This document shows, piece by piece, positions 19,745 through 28,449 of a DNA stretch of 64,000 bases. Below the pieces are notes generated by a model. The model saw only the letters and a list, made by a program, of their open reading frames with translations, made no database searches and had not been told where the DNA came from. Every line of letters begins with the position of its first letter. Within the stretch, counting starts at the first letter, position 1. The DNA comes from Enterococcus sp. 9D6_DIV0238 (GTDB lineage Bacteria > Bacillota > Bacilli > Lactobacillales > Enterococcaceae), in the NCBI RefSeq assembly GCF_002174455.2, contig NZ_CP147246.1:1143501-1207500 (forward strand). The letters run 5' to 3'. The position numbers and the translations under genes are program-made.

Positions 19745-20509
19745 TTAATATGTTAATTCTTCACCTTGAGAAGTCAAAATTTTAGGACCTTCCTTGGTAA
19801 TTGCTAATGTATGTTCAAATTGACAGCTAAGACCGCCATCCAGCGTATAAGCTGTCCAGCCGTTCGGATCCATTTTCATGCGCCAAGTTCCAGTATTGAC
19901 CATTGGCTCGATCGTAATGACCATACCTTCTTTCAAACGTAAGCCTTTACCAGCTTCTCCATAATGAGGGATCACAGGACTTTCATGAATCGTTGGTCCA
20001 ACACCGTGACCTACAAAATCTCTAACAACGGATAAGTTTTCACTTTCAACATATGTTTGGATCGCATGACCGATATCACCAATGCGGTTCCCGACTTTTG
20101 CTTGCTCGATTCCCAAATACAATGCTTTTCTTGTCACTTCCATTAAATGATCTAGCTCCGGCGTCGAATTACCTACGACATACGCCCAGCAGGAATCAGA
20201 AACAGCCCCTTTAAGGTCGATACACATATCCACTTTGATCAAATCTCCATCTTTCAGTGGCTTTTTCCGAGGAAAGCCATGGCAAATTTCATCATTGATA
20301 CTACAGCAGGTAGCATATTTATAATCTTCAAAGCCGATTTGGGCAGCAATCCCGCCGTGACTTTCAATAAAGTCACGAACAAAAACTTCGATATCCCAGC
20401 TTGTGATCCCTGGTTTGATAAATGTGCGTAGATGACGGTGAACATCTGCCAATAGTTCTCCAGATTCATCCATCATTTCAATTTCTCTTGGTGATTTTAG
20501 TGTAATCAT
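19745..20509 (-). CDS. map: Methionine aminopeptidase type I
   Basis: 254 residues. Pita-bread metallopeptidase: DMCIDLKGAVSD supplies metal-binding Asp residues, GHGVGPTIHE the His, and ITIEPMV and FEHTLAIT the Glu ligands. It removes the initiator Met from nascent proteins. The region between the last two ligand motifs contains a short extra loop (TWRMKMDPNGW). It has a GGAGG ribosome site and a leader of roughly 150 bases upstream that may be structured. Confidence 0.95.
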   Translation of the reverse strand: MITLKSPREIEMMDESGELLADVHRHLRTFIKPGITSWDIEVFVRDFIESHGGIAAQIGFEDYKYATCCSINDEICHGFPRKKPLKDGDLIKVDMCIDLKGAVSDSCWAYVVGNSTPELDHLMEVTRKALYLGIEQAKVGNRIGDIGHAIQTYVESENLSVVRDFVGHGVGPTIHESPVIPHYGEAGKGLRLKEGMVITIEPMVNTGTWRMKMDPNGWTAYTLDGGLSCQFEHTLAITKEGPKILTSQGEELTY

Positions 20510-20650
20510 TCAATCTCTTCCTCCTAAAATTTAAAAGCGTATCAGGCTTGCTCAATTCTGATAAAAAATTAGCCAAGTAACGCTTTTGTCCAGCGATATA
20601 TTTTAGTCTCTTCCTATTTCTGGAGACCGGCTAGCCAAGCTAGATAATCT
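20510..20650 (-). promoter_or_regulatory. Structured 5' leader of map (possible attenuator)
   Basis: The untranslated leader before map can fold with TAGCC (20629-20633) pairing GGCTA (20570-20574). That closing stem encloses GTCTC/GAGAC and CGCT/AGCG hairpins and is followed directly by six U (20563-20568). A second stem, TATCAG with CTGATA, comes just before the ribosome site. This could be a weak attenuator. No known riboswitch class is recognised. Confidence 0.3.
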
Positions 20651-20668
20651 TTATACTAAGAGTATTTT

Positions 20669-20697
20669 ATCATAATTTGTGAAAATTTCACTGAAAA
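20669..20697 (-). promoter_or_regulatory. Promoter of map
   Basis: Minus strand TTTTCA (20692-20697), 17-base spacer, TATGAT (20669-20674). The spacer contains the palindrome GTGAAATTTTCAC. Confidence 0.5.
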
Positions 20698-20812
20698 GTC
20701 GTTTTGAAATCCTGCACAAACGATATTTATACTAAACAAACATAAACAATCACTTGATATCAAAGGTTTATTCATTCAATGAGCTACTTCTTAGAAATGC
20801 CTCATTTTGTAA

Positions 20813-20842
20813 TTTACACGACCTTCCTTCTTCTGCTATAAT
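20813..20842 (+). promoter_or_regulatory. Promoter of the flavodoxin gene
   Basis: TTTACA (20813-20818), 18-base spacer and consensus TATAAT (20837-20842), 33 bases before the chosen ATG. Confidence 0.65.
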
Positions 20843-20874
20843 CATGATTGTATTACTTGAAGGAGGAAATTCTA

Positions 20875-21318
20875 ATGACCTTAGCTAAAATTGTTTATGC
20901 AAGTATGACTGGAAATACAGAAGAGATCGCTGATATCGTCGCAGAAGCTTTCGAAAACTTAGATATTGAAGTTGAAATCAACGAATGTACTCAGGTGGAC
21001 CCTGAAGATTTTGAAGATGCAGATATTTGTGTTGTTGCTACATACACTTATGGAGACGGCGAGTTGCCTGACGAGATCGTTGACTTCTATGAAGAGCTTC
21101 AAGAAATCGATCTTTCTGGAAAAACATACGGTGTTTGTGGTTCTGGAGATACTTTCTATGATGATTTTTGTAAATCTGTAGATGATTTTGACGCAGTATT
21201 CACAAAAATCGGTGCAACTAAAGGCGCAGACAACGTAAAAGTTGATTTAGCTGCAGAAGAAGAAGACATCCAAAACTTAGAAGCCTTTGCTAAAAAATTA
21301 GCAGAAGCCGTTAAATAA
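20875..21318 (+). CDS. Short-chain flavodoxin
   Basis: 147 residues from the ATG at 20875, which has GGAGG correctly spaced; an upstream in-frame ATG at 20848 lies just after the -10 box and is unlikely. The FMN phosphate loop SMTGNTEEIA is at about residues 10-19, with TYTYGDGELPDE and GSGDTFYDDFC forming the isoalloxazine-binding loops. Acidic soluble electron carrier. Transcribed alone, with a strong bidirectional terminator immediately after. Confidence 0.93.
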   Translation: MTLAKIVYASMTGNTEEIADIVAEAFENLDIEVEINECTQVDPEDFEDADICVVATYTYGDGELPDEIVDFYEELQEIDLSGKTYGVCGSGDTFYDDFCKSVDDFDAVFTKIGATKGADNVKVDLAAEEEDIQNLEAFAKKLAEAVK

Positions 21319-21324
21319 TCAAGA

Positions 21325-21372
21325 AAATAGACTGGGAAAAACATTGTATATGCTTTTTCCAGTCTATTTTTT
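21325..21372. terminator. Bidirectional terminator between flavodoxin and TetR genes
   Basis: AAATAGACTGG pairs with CCAGTCTATTT around a loop that itself contains AAAAA/TTTTT pairing, followed by T-runs on both strands. It serves the two convergent genes. Confidence 0.85.
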
Positions 21373-21943
21373 AATTATCAATATCGATCGGTGTATCTCG
21401 TTCAAGGATCTGCTCAATAGCTTCTAGCATCAAGCGTTCGATTTGTTCGTCACTTGGGTGGATAATACCAGATGTCATCAAAGCAGCGATCCCTGTTGCA
21501 ACGATCCATGTGCCCATATGCAAAGAATTGATTTCAGTATCATTCAGTTTTTCGTAATCCGGATCTTGTTTGACTGCCGTTGAAAAGTAATTATAGGAAA
21601 ACTCCTGCATTCTCTTCCCGCCGCCATATTCTTCCAAATATAACGCGCGATACAATTTACTTTCATTTTTAGCAAAGTGGATATAGTTCAACGCTAGATC
21701 GACAATCGTATTTCCTGTGTGAGCGACAGGGAATACTTCGTTTGCTAAATATTGATGGATTTTTTCGAAGAGTTCTTCTTTTAAATCATCCATATTTTTA
21801 AATTCTAAATAAATAGGTTGTGTTGAGCATTTCATTTGGGTTGCAATGTTACGTGCGGTGAATTTTGAAAAGCCTTCGTTGGCCACTACTTCGTATGCAG
21901 CATTTAAAATCTGATCTTTAGTAATTGTTTTTTTTCTTGCCAT
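21371..21943 (-). CDS. TetR-family transcriptional regulator
   Basis: 190 residues. The N-terminal helix-turn-helix covers about residues 8-55 (ILNAAYEVVANEGFSKFTARN, then CSTQPIYLEFKNMDDL). The C-terminal ligand-binding domain is divergent. It is convergent with the flavodoxin gene and divergent from the aminopeptidase gene, either of which could be a target. The ligand is unknown. The intergenic region to 22198 is AT-rich. Confidence 0.85.
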   Translation of the reverse strand: MARKKTITKDQILNAAYEVVANEGFSKFTARNIATQMKCSTQPIYLEFKNMDDLKEELFEKIHQYLANEVFPVAHTGNTIVDLALNYIHFAKNESKLYRALYLEEYGGGKRMQEFSYNYFSTAVKQDPDYEKLNDTEINSLHMGTWIVATGIAALMTSGIIHPSDEQIERLMLEAIEQILERDTPIDIDN

Positions 21944-22130
21944 AATCCTTCAATCCCCTCTACCTATCCTTTACAACGCTTCCATATAAATACTATAGTT
22001 ATTGTAACACGATTTAAGTTTTCTGCAAAATACTAGTCCTTTATTTTATATTATTTTATTTATTCGATTATACCTACCTTTATAGCCCTTTTTTATATAA
22101 TTAAATAAACAAAAATCAATGCTCGATCGT

Positions 22131-22159
22131 TTGAGTTCGCACGTTCTCCATGTTATGAT
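22131..22159 (+). promoter_or_regulatory. Promoter of the M29 aminopeptidase gene
   Basis: TTGAGT (22131-22136), 17-base spacer, TATGAT (22154-22159), followed by a GGAGG ribosome site before the ATG at 22198. Confidence 0.65.
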
Positions 22160-22197
22160 ATTCACAGTCAAATGAATGAAAATTAGGAGGTTACACT

Positions 22198-23436
22198 ATG
22201 ACATTACCGAATTTTGAGGAAACGCTAAAAAAATATGCTCGTTTAATTGTTGAAACAGGTGTAAACGTTCAAAAAGGACAAAGCATTGTTCTACAAATCA
22301 GTGTGGATCAAGCACCCTTAGCTAGACTGATCACTGAAGAAGCATACAAATTAGGTGCAGGAGAAGTGATCGTTCAATGGACGGACGATCAGGTTCAACG
22401 TCAATTTTTACTGCATGCTGATGAAAAATATTTAGAAAATATCCCACAATATAAAATCGACCAAACCGATGACTGGGTCAACAAAGGTGCTAGCAGAATC
22501 AGCGTTGTTTCTGCTGATCCTGATGCTTTATCCGGTGTGGATACTGATCGTGTCGCTTCTTTCCAAGCAGCCTCAGGTAAAGCTTTGATGAATTTAAGAA
22601 AAGCAACACAAGCAAATAAAGTCAGCTGGAGTGTTGTCGCAGCTGCTGGTAAAGAATGGGCAGCGAAGGTTTTCCCTGATTTAGCAGATAGTGAACAACA
22701 AGTCGATGCTCTTTGGAATGAAATATTCAAAACAACTCGCGTATATGAAGAAGATCCAGTAGCAGCTTGGCACGCACATGACGTGAAGTTAGCAACAAAA
22801 GCAGCCGAATTGAATGAAGAACAATTTGATGCACTGCATTATACAGCCCCTGGCACAGATTTAGTGATTGGACTTCCTAAAAATCATTTATGGGAAGGCG
22901 CAGGCAGTGACAATGTCCGTGGAGAAAAATTCATGGCAAATATGCCAACAGAAGAAGTCTTTACTGCTCCTGATTGTCGCCGTGTGGACGGCGTTGTTTC
23001 TAGTACCAAACCATTAAGTTATGCCGGAACGACTATTTCCGGAATGACATTTACGTTCAAAGCTGGTAAGGTCACTGATTTTTCTGCTGAACAAGGCCAA
23101 GAGGTTTTAGAAACATTGCTCGACACAGATGAAGGTGCTCGTCAGTTAGGCGAAGTCGCTTTAGTTCCTGATCCGTCTCCTATTTCTCAATCTGGTATTA
23201 CTTTTTATAATACTTTGTTTGACGAAAATGCTTCAAACCATTTAGCTTTTGGTTCTGCCTATGCTTTTAGCGTTAAAGGGGGTACTGAAATGACTGAAGA
23301 GGAATTAGAAACGGTAGGACTAAATCGCAGTCAAACCCACGTTGATTTTATGATTGGTTCGGATCAAATGAACATTGATGGTATTCGCACAGATGGTACA
23401 AGAGTTCCTATTTTCCGTAATGGAGATTGGGCATAA
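22198..23436 (+). CDS. M29 family aminopeptidase (AmpS/PepS type)
   Basis: 412 residues, the usual length of thermophilic-type metalloaminopeptidases of family M29. Metal ligands expected for the family are visible: Glu in NMPTEEVFTAPD, Glu in the following strand, His in NHLAFGSAY, and His/Asp in QTHVDFMIGS. Cytoplasmic, dimeric exopeptidase releasing N-terminal residues from peptides. Single gene with its own promoter and two hairpins downstream. Confidence 0.9.
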   Translation: MTLPNFEETLKKYARLIVETGVNVQKGQSIVLQISVDQAPLARLITEEAYKLGAGEVIVQWTDDQVQRQFLLHADEKYLENIPQYKIDQTDDWVNKGASRISVVSADPDALSGVDTDRVASFQAASGKALMNLRKATQANKVSWSVVAAAGKEWAAKVFPDLADSEQQVDALWNEIFKTTRVYEEDPVAAWHAHDVKLATKAAELNEEQFDALHYTAPGTDLVIGLPKNHLWEGAGSDNVRGEKFMANMPTEEVFTAPDCRRVDGVVSSTKPLSYAGTTISGMTFTFKAGKVTDFSAEQGQEVLETLLDTDEGARQLGEVALVPDPSPISQSGITFYNTLFDENASNHLAFGSAYAFSVKGGTEMTEEELETVGLNRSQTHVDFMIGSDQMNIDGIRTDGTRVPIFRNGDWA

Positions 23437-23527
23437 GAATTCATTTAACTCTTAATAAAGAAATGAATTCTACGAACAAATAGATACTAAAAAAACCTGT
23501 GAAGCGAATGTACGCTTTACAGGTTTT
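23437..23527. terminator. Two hairpins after the M29 aminopeptidase gene
   Basis: The first is GAATTCATTT (23437-23446) pairing with AAATGAATTC (23461-23470). The second is AAAACCTGT with ACAGGTTTT enclosing AAGCG/CGCTT (23492-23527), flanked by A and T runs, so it can terminate both this gene and the convergent ChW gene. Confidence 0.8.
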
Positions 23528-23534
23528 CTTTATA

Positions 23535-24389
23535 TTAATACGGGAAGTAAAAGTCTACTGTGTAACCAATTGTTTTCAGGCCTTGTCTAATTTGATAAAT
23601 ATCACAAGAAACAGCTTTACGATTTTTATCATTCAATACTGATAATGCAAATGCTTCAACTGATTTAGTATCTTTAAATAGTTTTAATCCATTTTTCAAA
23701 TATGAATTTGGCACACCTAATTTTTTGGGATCCAACTCACCAGCATATTTTTTATTTTCTCTATAAGACGTTTTCGCTGATGTATTGATCGTTACATAAT
23801 TTTTCTTAGGTACTAGTTTGACTTCGATCGCTTCTAAGCGATAAGAATATCTTGATGTTCCAGCGGGAAGTCCACCTTTTTCCCAGCCCATCCAGCCAAA
23901 TTCTTGTGCATGGACACGGTAAAATACATCATATACTTGCGCTAATTGACCTGTCAATTTGATTTGAATCGCTTCTAAACGTTTCTTTTGACCAGATGTC
24001 CCTGAGGTTTGACCATTCTTTTTCCAAGCTTGCCAGCCAATATCTTGTACATGAGTACGATATTGGATATCACCTGTATAACCAGAATTGACTTTCAATT
24101 GAATGGCTTCTAAACGTTTTTTCTGTCCTGACGTTCCAGAAACCTGTGCATTCTTCTTCCAACCTTGCCAGCCAATATCTTGCACATGAGTGCGATAAGT
24201 TACTTCCGGCGCTGCAGCAGCACGTGAAATAGCTGGTGCCGCATCTGGCTCTACAGAGTCCGATAAAACGCTCTCACTTTCAAAATTACCATAGGGTGTA
24301 ATAGTGACTTCTTCTTCGGCATGGGCAGCAGTTGTACCAAAAATAGCAGCTCCAACTAAACCTAACAACAATAAACGAACCTTTTTCAT
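23535..24389 (-). CDS. Secreted ChW-repeat protein
   Basis: 284 residues from the ATG at 24389, which has AAAGGA upstream and opens a clear signal peptide (MKKVRLLLLGLVGAAIFG, Ala-x-Ala site near HAEE). Residues ~60-190 hold three ChW (clostridial hydrophobic with Trp) repeats, recognised by DIGWQGWKKN, DIGWQAWKKN and EFGWMGWEKG, each followed by SGTSGQKKRLEAIQ or a variant. The C-terminal ~85 residues are unlike the repeats. ChW repeats are thought to mediate extracellular binding; the role here is unknown. Monocistronic. Confidence 0.8.
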   Translation of the reverse strand: MKKVRLLLLGLVGAAIFGTTAAHAEEEVTITPYGNFESESVLSDSVEPDAAPAISRAAAAPEVTYRTHVQDIGWQGWKKNAQVSGTSGQKKRLEAIQLKVNSGYTGDIQYRTHVQDIGWQAWKKNGQTSGTSGQKKRLEAIQIKLTGQLAQVYDVFYRVHAQEFGWMGWEKGGLPAGTSRYSYRLEAIEVKLVPKKNYVTINTSAKTSYRENKKYAGELDPKKLGVPNSYLKNGLKLFKDTKSVEAFALSVLNDKNRKAVSCDIYQIRQGLKTIGYTVDFYFPY

Positions 24390-24513
24390 TTTCTCACATT
24401 CCTTTCTTTGTAACATCATAATTATATAATAGTTACTCATTAGATTACAATAGTCATTCGAAAGAAATACATCAATTTTCTGCATTATTTTTATGCATAA
24501 TGATAACTAACCT

Positions 24514-24540
24514 AAAAAAATAAGCATGTATTCAACATGC
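24514..24540 (-). terminator. Terminator downstream of tRNA-Arg
   Basis: On the minus strand GCATGT pairs with ACATGC (24524-24540) and is followed by TTATTTTTTT. It lies about 90 bases beyond the tRNA 3' end. Confidence 0.65.
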
Positions 24541-24631
24541 AAATCCATCTTTTACACACTTATTTCTTCATCTGTCATACTAGCAGCCTTCGCCAAGCTA
24601 TTGATTTTAACCATTATCCATGATCATTGAA

Positions 24632-24705
24632 CGTCCCCGACACGATTTGAACGTGCGACCTATTGCTTAGGAGGCAATTGCTCTATCCAGCTGAGCTACG
24701 GGAAC
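24632..24705 (-). tRNA. tRNA-Arg (anticodon CCT)
   Basis: A 74-nucleotide cloverleaf. Acceptor stem GTTCCCG/CGGGGAC, D-arm GCTC/GAGC, anticodon stem ATTGC/GCAAT with loop CTCCTAA (anticodon CCT, reading AGG), and T-arm GCACG/CGTGT with the TTCAAAT loop. The CCA end is not encoded. It has its own strong promoter upstream and a hairpin terminator downstream. Confidence 0.95.
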
Positions 24706-24746
24706 TCAGGAGATGTTTTCATCTTTCAATGAAAACATCTGTTTTT

Positions 24747-24775
24747 ATTTTAAAAGTCTTTTCAATTGATGTCAA
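24747..24775 (-). promoter_or_regulatory. Promoter of tRNA-Arg
   Basis: Consensus TTGACA (24770-24775), exactly 17 bases, TAAAAT (24747-24752) on the minus strand. A hairpin (AGATGTTTTCA with TGAAAACATCT, about 24711-24740) lies between promoter and mature tRNA 5' end, probably within the 5' leader removed by RNase P. Confidence 0.8.
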
Positions 24776-24811
24776 CAGGAATAATGCTCTATCTTTTTGA
24801 GTATAGATTTT

Positions 24812-25999
24812 TTAAAAATACTCTTCTAAAACAGGTTTTCCTTTTACCAGCCGGTCACCCAATTCCTCTAGCAGCTTACTTTCTCCATGTATTCTTTCAT
24901 AAAAGAGCAATTCACTACTTGTGCAATACCCCATAAACAATTGCGTCCACGCTTGGATCGTTCCATTGATCACCCTTGAAGAGTCTATTTTTTCAGAGCA
25001 TTTCTCTACTGTCCCCTGTCCAGCTTCATTGATGCTCAGCCTCCACGTTCCTTCATTCCAAGGAGCGTAAAAATCCACTACTTCAAAATAATACGTCTCT
25101 TTTTTTCCAGGCGCAAAAGGATATCGATGCAAGAAAGCTTCGATCGAGACGATTCTCCCCATCATAAAAGGTGTCAGCTTCATATCAACGAGAGGAGCCG
25201 GCATCAAATGACTTAAATCATGGCCCGTATGTCCTGTTTCAAAATAGAATTCTTGTGAAGAGCCATTGTGCGAACCGATAAAGCCCACAAGCGCCTGAAA
25301 TGCTTGGTTAGACAAATAGCCCCATTCCTTGATAGTGAAACGCGCTGCACTGGATCGATAAATTAAATAGCCCGTTACATTCCCCTCCTCGTCTTCGTAA
25401 ATGGCAAATGAATTCTTTTCATCGGAACCCAAGCTATAATCCAGCCACCAATTTTCCCGAATCATTCCACCCCGCTGATTTTTCTCTAAACCAGCATAAA
25501 TTGTTTGACAAATCGGCTTGATTTCTTCAAAATTTACACGCTTCATCTTTCCTGAACCGACTTTTACATGCGGCCAATCTGCCGCCTTGATAGTATAGCT
25601 AATTTGCTCAAATAGCTGTTCAAAACCATATTTACGATAAAAAGGATAAGAAAATGGTGCTAGGTAAGCCAAAGAAGCCTCCTGCTCTGCCAAATCCTCC
25701 AATAGTTTTGACATGATCGCTGAAATACTGCCTTGGCCACGATATTCAGGATAAGACGAAACACAGCCGATACCAGCCATTTTATGAACTGTTCCATGAA
25801 AATCCACAGTGAATGGTGTAGAAATCACCTGACTCATCAAGACATTTTCTGAAAAGCAGCCATAGTTTTGCGAATGTTCTACAATTTGTTTAAAATGTTC
25901 CTTACGTTTTTCTGTTTTTTCTGAATTAAATGCATATGCAGCCAAATCAAACATTTCATTCAATTCTTTGATCCCCATCTGACGGATCGCTTTTTTCAT
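24812..25999 (-). CDS. Eis-like GNAT N-acetyltransferase
   Basis: 395 residues with the layout of the Eis family: an N-terminal GNAT domain (about 1-150, acetyl-CoA loop YRGQGSISAIMSKLL), a second degenerate GNAT region, and a C-terminal SCP2-like domain (about 285-390). It acetylates amines; some Eis homologues acetylate aminoglycosides, but substrate cannot be told here. Single gene, ended near the tRNA promoter. Confidence 0.85.
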   Translation of the reverse strand: MKKAIRQMGIKELNEMFDLAAYAFNSEKTEKRKEHFKQIVEHSQNYGCFSENVLMSQVISTPFTVDFHGTVHKMAGIGCVSSYPEYRGQGSISAIMSKLLEDLAEQEASLAYLAPFSYPFYRKYGFEQLFEQISYTIKAADWPHVKVGSGKMKRVNFEEIKPICQTIYAGLEKNQRGGMIRENWWLDYSLGSDEKNSFAIYEDEEGNVTGYLIYRSSAARFTIKEWGYLSNQAFQALVGFIGSHNGSSQEFYFETGHTGHDLSHLMPAPLVDMKLTPFMMGRIVSIEAFLHRYPFAPGKKETYYFEVVDFYAPWNEGTWRLSINEAGQGTVEKCSEKIDSSRVINGTIQAWTQLFMGYCTSSELLFYERIHGESKLLEELGDRLVKGKPVLEEYF

Positions 26000-26078
26000 A
26001 TCATTTCACCCCAATTAAAGTAAACTTCATTTTCATTGTACTCTAAGTTAAAACTAGGCACCAGAAAAAAAGAAAATA

Positions 26079-26117
26079 GATGTGAAACAAAACGGATCAC
26101 CCGTTTTGCCTCACATC
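26079..26117. terminator. Hairpin after the orphan PTS EIIC gene
   Basis: GATGTGA (26079-26085) pairs with TCACATC (26111-26117), with inner AAAACG/CGTTTT pairing. It belongs to the recurring GACAAAAC-type hairpin family and serves the EIIC gene ending at 26135; an A-run on the distal side gives a U-run on the minus-strand transcript. Confidence 0.7.
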
Positions 26118-26134
26118 CACTAGTTTAATTCTTG

Positions 26135-27559
26135 TTATTCCTCTGGTTCGCCTAAATTTGGATCCATTTTATTTGCTGCAAGAACAAACGGCGCCCAAAT
26201 GACAAATGCGACAGCTAAATTGACCACTGTTAGAACAATTGCGCGCCAGTCTCCTGCAGTTGCCAGGAAACCGCTGATGATCGTTGGCATCACCCAGATC
26301 ACATTCACAACAACAGGATTGACTAAGCCGGCCATCGTAGCAAAGTAAGCGATCGTAGCCGTTGCTAATGGAGCTAAGATAAATGGAATCAGCATGATCG
26401 GATTCAACACGACCGGCATCCCAAACATCACCGGCTCATTGATGTTGAACAAGCCTGGGCCCACACCAAGTTTTCCGACCGTTTTGTAGTCTGCACGTTT
26501 AGATAGAAGTAAAATCGAAATGATCAAGACCAGCGTAACACCAGCTCCACCCGGCCAAACAAACGCTTCAAATGAACCAGCAACCCATTTATAAGGAATT
26601 TCTTGTCCTTGCTGATACGCATTAGTATTGTCGACCATCGCTACCCCATAAATCGATTGTAAAACAGGAGACATGATATTTGTTCCATGTAAACCAAAGA
26701 ACCATAGTACATGGACAAGCAATACGATCAAGAAAACTGCTCCATATCCTTGAGAAAGTCCGATCAATGGCGTCTGAATCGATTCAGAGATCCAGTCGAT
26801 CAACAATTTTCCAGTGATTTTCTCAAAGATATGATAGATCATCGCTGATACATACAAAGCAAAGACGCCTGGAATGATTGCTGCAAATGCTTTTGATACT
26901 GCCGGCGGCACTGAATCAGGCATTTTGATAATAATATTTTTCTTCATTAACTTCGCAAAAATAATAACAGAAATAAACCCAAAAATCATTGCTGTAAATA
27001 AGCCTGTTCCACCCATATATTTACCAAAAGGGAAATAACCCCAAGCACCAGCTTCAATAGCTGATACACCGTCAACCGTATTGACTGTCGCTCCAGCATC
27101 CGTAAAAAGCTGAGTGATATTTTTTGGTAATTTCTCAGCTAAAGTAACGGTCGTTGTCGCACTTTGCGGTAATCCGATGAAAAATGCTGCTAGCGAAACT
27201 AACATTCCTGATAACACATCGACATCGTATGCTCTTGCAACATTACATCCCAATGAAGCCGCAAAAACAACTGCCATAATCGCTAACGTGCCTGTCCAAA
27301 CTAATCCGTTGACTGCAATCACCGGCGTAAAGAATGTTGTAATTCCATTTCCTTCGCCCAAATACGTATTAGGAAAATCCCGCATAAACGCATTTAGCAA
27401 CACTGCAATTGCCCCTGCCATCGTTACAGGCATCATCCCAATAAAGGCATCTCTTAGCGCAACTAAATGCTTCTGCGAGCCAATCTTCGCAGCTACCGGC
27501 AAGATGTACCTTTCCATCCAAGCTGTTAATCCATTCATTCTTTTCTTCCTCCTAAACAT
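26135..27559 (-). CDS. PTS EIIC, lactose/cellobiose family (orphan)
   Basis: 474 residues and about ten membrane helices, with the family segments MPDSVPPAVSKAFAAIIPG, WFFGLHGTNIMSPVL and LGVGPGLFNINEPVMFG. It carries a beta-glucoside- or chitobiose-type sugar into the cell using phosphate from EIIB. No EIIA or EIIB gene is attached, so it must borrow these, plausibly from the units at 30.3-31.0 or 38.2-38.9 kb. Its N-terminus closely matches the EIIC at 28750-30201, suggesting duplication. A sigma-54 promoter precedes it. Confidence 0.9.
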   Translation of the reverse strand: MFRRKKRMNGLTAWMERYILPVAAKIGSQKHLVALRDAFIGMMPVTMAGAIAVLLNAFMRDFPNTYLGEGNGITTFFTPVIAVNGLVWTGTLAIMAVVFAASLGCNVARAYDVDVLSGMLVSLAAFFIGLPQSATTTVTLAEKLPKNITQLFTDAGATVNTVDGVSAIEAGAWGYFPFGKYMGGTGLFTAMIFGFISVIIFAKLMKKNIIIKMPDSVPPAVSKAFAAIIPGVFALYVSAMIYHIFEKITGKLLIDWISESIQTPLIGLSQGYGAVFLIVLLVHVLWFFGLHGTNIMSPVLQSIYGVAMVDNTNAYQQGQEIPYKWVAGSFEAFVWPGGAGVTLVLIISILLLSKRADYKTVGKLGVGPGLFNINEPVMFGMPVVLNPIMLIPFILAPLATATIAYFATMAGLVNPVVVNVIWVMPTIISGFLATAGDWRAIVLTVVNLAVAFVIWAPFVLAANKMDPNLGEPEE

Positions 27560-27660
27560 TATTTATTTAAAAAGTTTACACTTTTTAAAACAACTCCCCA
27601 AACAGTGACACATACAGCTAAAAAAAGATTGCATCATTATAACTTTACATTCTTATAACA

Positions 27661-27677
27661 AGCAAGTAGTATGCCAA
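27661..27677 (-). promoter_or_regulatory. Sigma-54 promoter of the orphan EIIC gene
   Basis: On the minus strand TTGGCATACTACTTGCT contains the -24 GG and -12 GC elements with the correct five-base spacing (TGGCAT-N5-TTGC). It is about 100 bases before the EIIC start. Confidence 0.85.
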
Positions 27678-27730
27678 AGTGATCTAGACCAAAAAGTCGT
27701 TGTTTCCGCGGTTCACGATAAAGCGCTTTC

Positions 27731-27783
27731 TTTACACACTGTGTAAATATAAACGCACAGTGTATTTTGTGTGTAAAAAATGA
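27731..27783. promoter_or_regulatory. Upstream activator sites for the orphan EIIC promoter
   Basis: A perfect 17-base palindrome TTTACACACTGTGTAAA (27731-27747) lies about 64 bases upstream of the -24 element. A second related site (GCACAGTGTATTTTGTGTG) follows. Equivalent site pairs occur before the other two PTS units, so they are probable enhancer sites of the LevR-type activator. Confidence 0.65.
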
Positions 27784-27785
27784 GC

Positions 27786-27815
27786 AAAAAAAAAGAGCGT
27801 CTCTATGACACTCTT
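27786..27815 (-). terminator. Terminator of the second PTS operon
   Basis: On the minus strand AAGAGTGTC pairs with GACGCTCTT, one mismatch, followed by a run of nine T. It lies directly after the DUF3284 stop. Confidence 0.85.
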
Positions 27816-27817
27816 AC

Positions 27818-28231
27818 TCAATATGATTGTTCCATCATTTTTAACATTTTATTGAACTGACGCTTTTTAAAGAACATCATGATCGTTCCAACTGCTGCAT
27901 CATTGATTTTTTGTAAAAACCCATAGGATTCCATTTTCTCAACATAATGAATCTCACAAGATTTGTCATCCAGCGGCTTGATATCATATTGAACTAAAAA
28001 GTCATTTTTGGTTGTAGACGTTCTAAAATGGTAAGCTGTATTTTCAACTACTTTTTCGACTTTGATACGTGCCCGGCTATTCTTTGAGAATTGTTTGACA
28101 TATTCAAAATTGTTTAGTTGTTTTCTTGTTAGGCTTTTACCAGTATGTTTGCGTACGTCAAACAAAACAGAATCCATGACTTGGCCATAAAAAACAGATG
28201 CTGGAATATTTAATGTCTTTACGATTTCCAT
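27818..28231 (-). CDS. DUF3284 family protein
   Basis: 137 residues, soluble, with the fold pattern of polyketide-cyclase-like (START-type) proteins: FVRKxTGK-like N-terminal half and FFKKRQFNKMLKMM at the end. Members of DUF3284 are typically encoded in cellobiose-type PTS operons, as here, but the role is not known. Last gene of the operon, overlapping the small membrane gene by one base and followed by a strong terminator. Confidence 0.75.
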   Translation of the reverse strand: MEIVKTLNIPASVFYGQVMDSVLFDVRKHTGKSLTRKQLNNFEYVKQFSKNSRARIKVEKVVENTAYHFRTSTTKNDFLVQYDIKPLDDKSCEIHYVEKMESYGFLQKINDAAVGTIMMFFKKRQFNKMLKMMEQSY

Positions 28232-28443
28232 TATCGTTTCACCTCGTTGTTCTCTTTCTTATTTTGCTCTTCTTTCTTTTTTCCTTTAAAGAAAAAATAT
28301 CCTCCGACTGCGACTAAGAAAATTCCTGTCGTCATACTTAACAAATCATACTTCATTGATGCAGGATTTAGCGCATATAAGATGATCAATGATCCAATAC
28401 TGCATACAAATAAGCCATTTCTTACCATTTTACATCCATCCAA
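28231..28443 (-). CDS. Small two-helix membrane protein
   Basis: 70 residues: two hydrophobic helices (about 7-24 and 33-52) and a lysine/glutamate-rich cytoplasmic tail (FFKGKKKEEQNKKENNE). No family recognised. It is translationally coupled to the DUF3284 gene (one-base overlap) and 6 bases downstream of the 72-residue gene, so it belongs to the PTS operon. Could be an accessory to the EIIC (inference). Confidence 0.65.
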   Translation of the reverse strand: MDGCKMVRNGLFVCSIGSLIILYALNPASMKYDLLSMTTGIFLVAVGGYFFFKGKKKEEQNKKENNEVKR

Positions 28444-28449
28444 TCTTTT

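Noticed and set aside
24711..24753. Hairpin followed by T-run on the plus strand beside tRNA-Arg
   Set aside because: There is no plus-strand gene before it, and on the minus strand it falls between the tRNA promoter and the tRNA, so it is best read as a leader hairpin.
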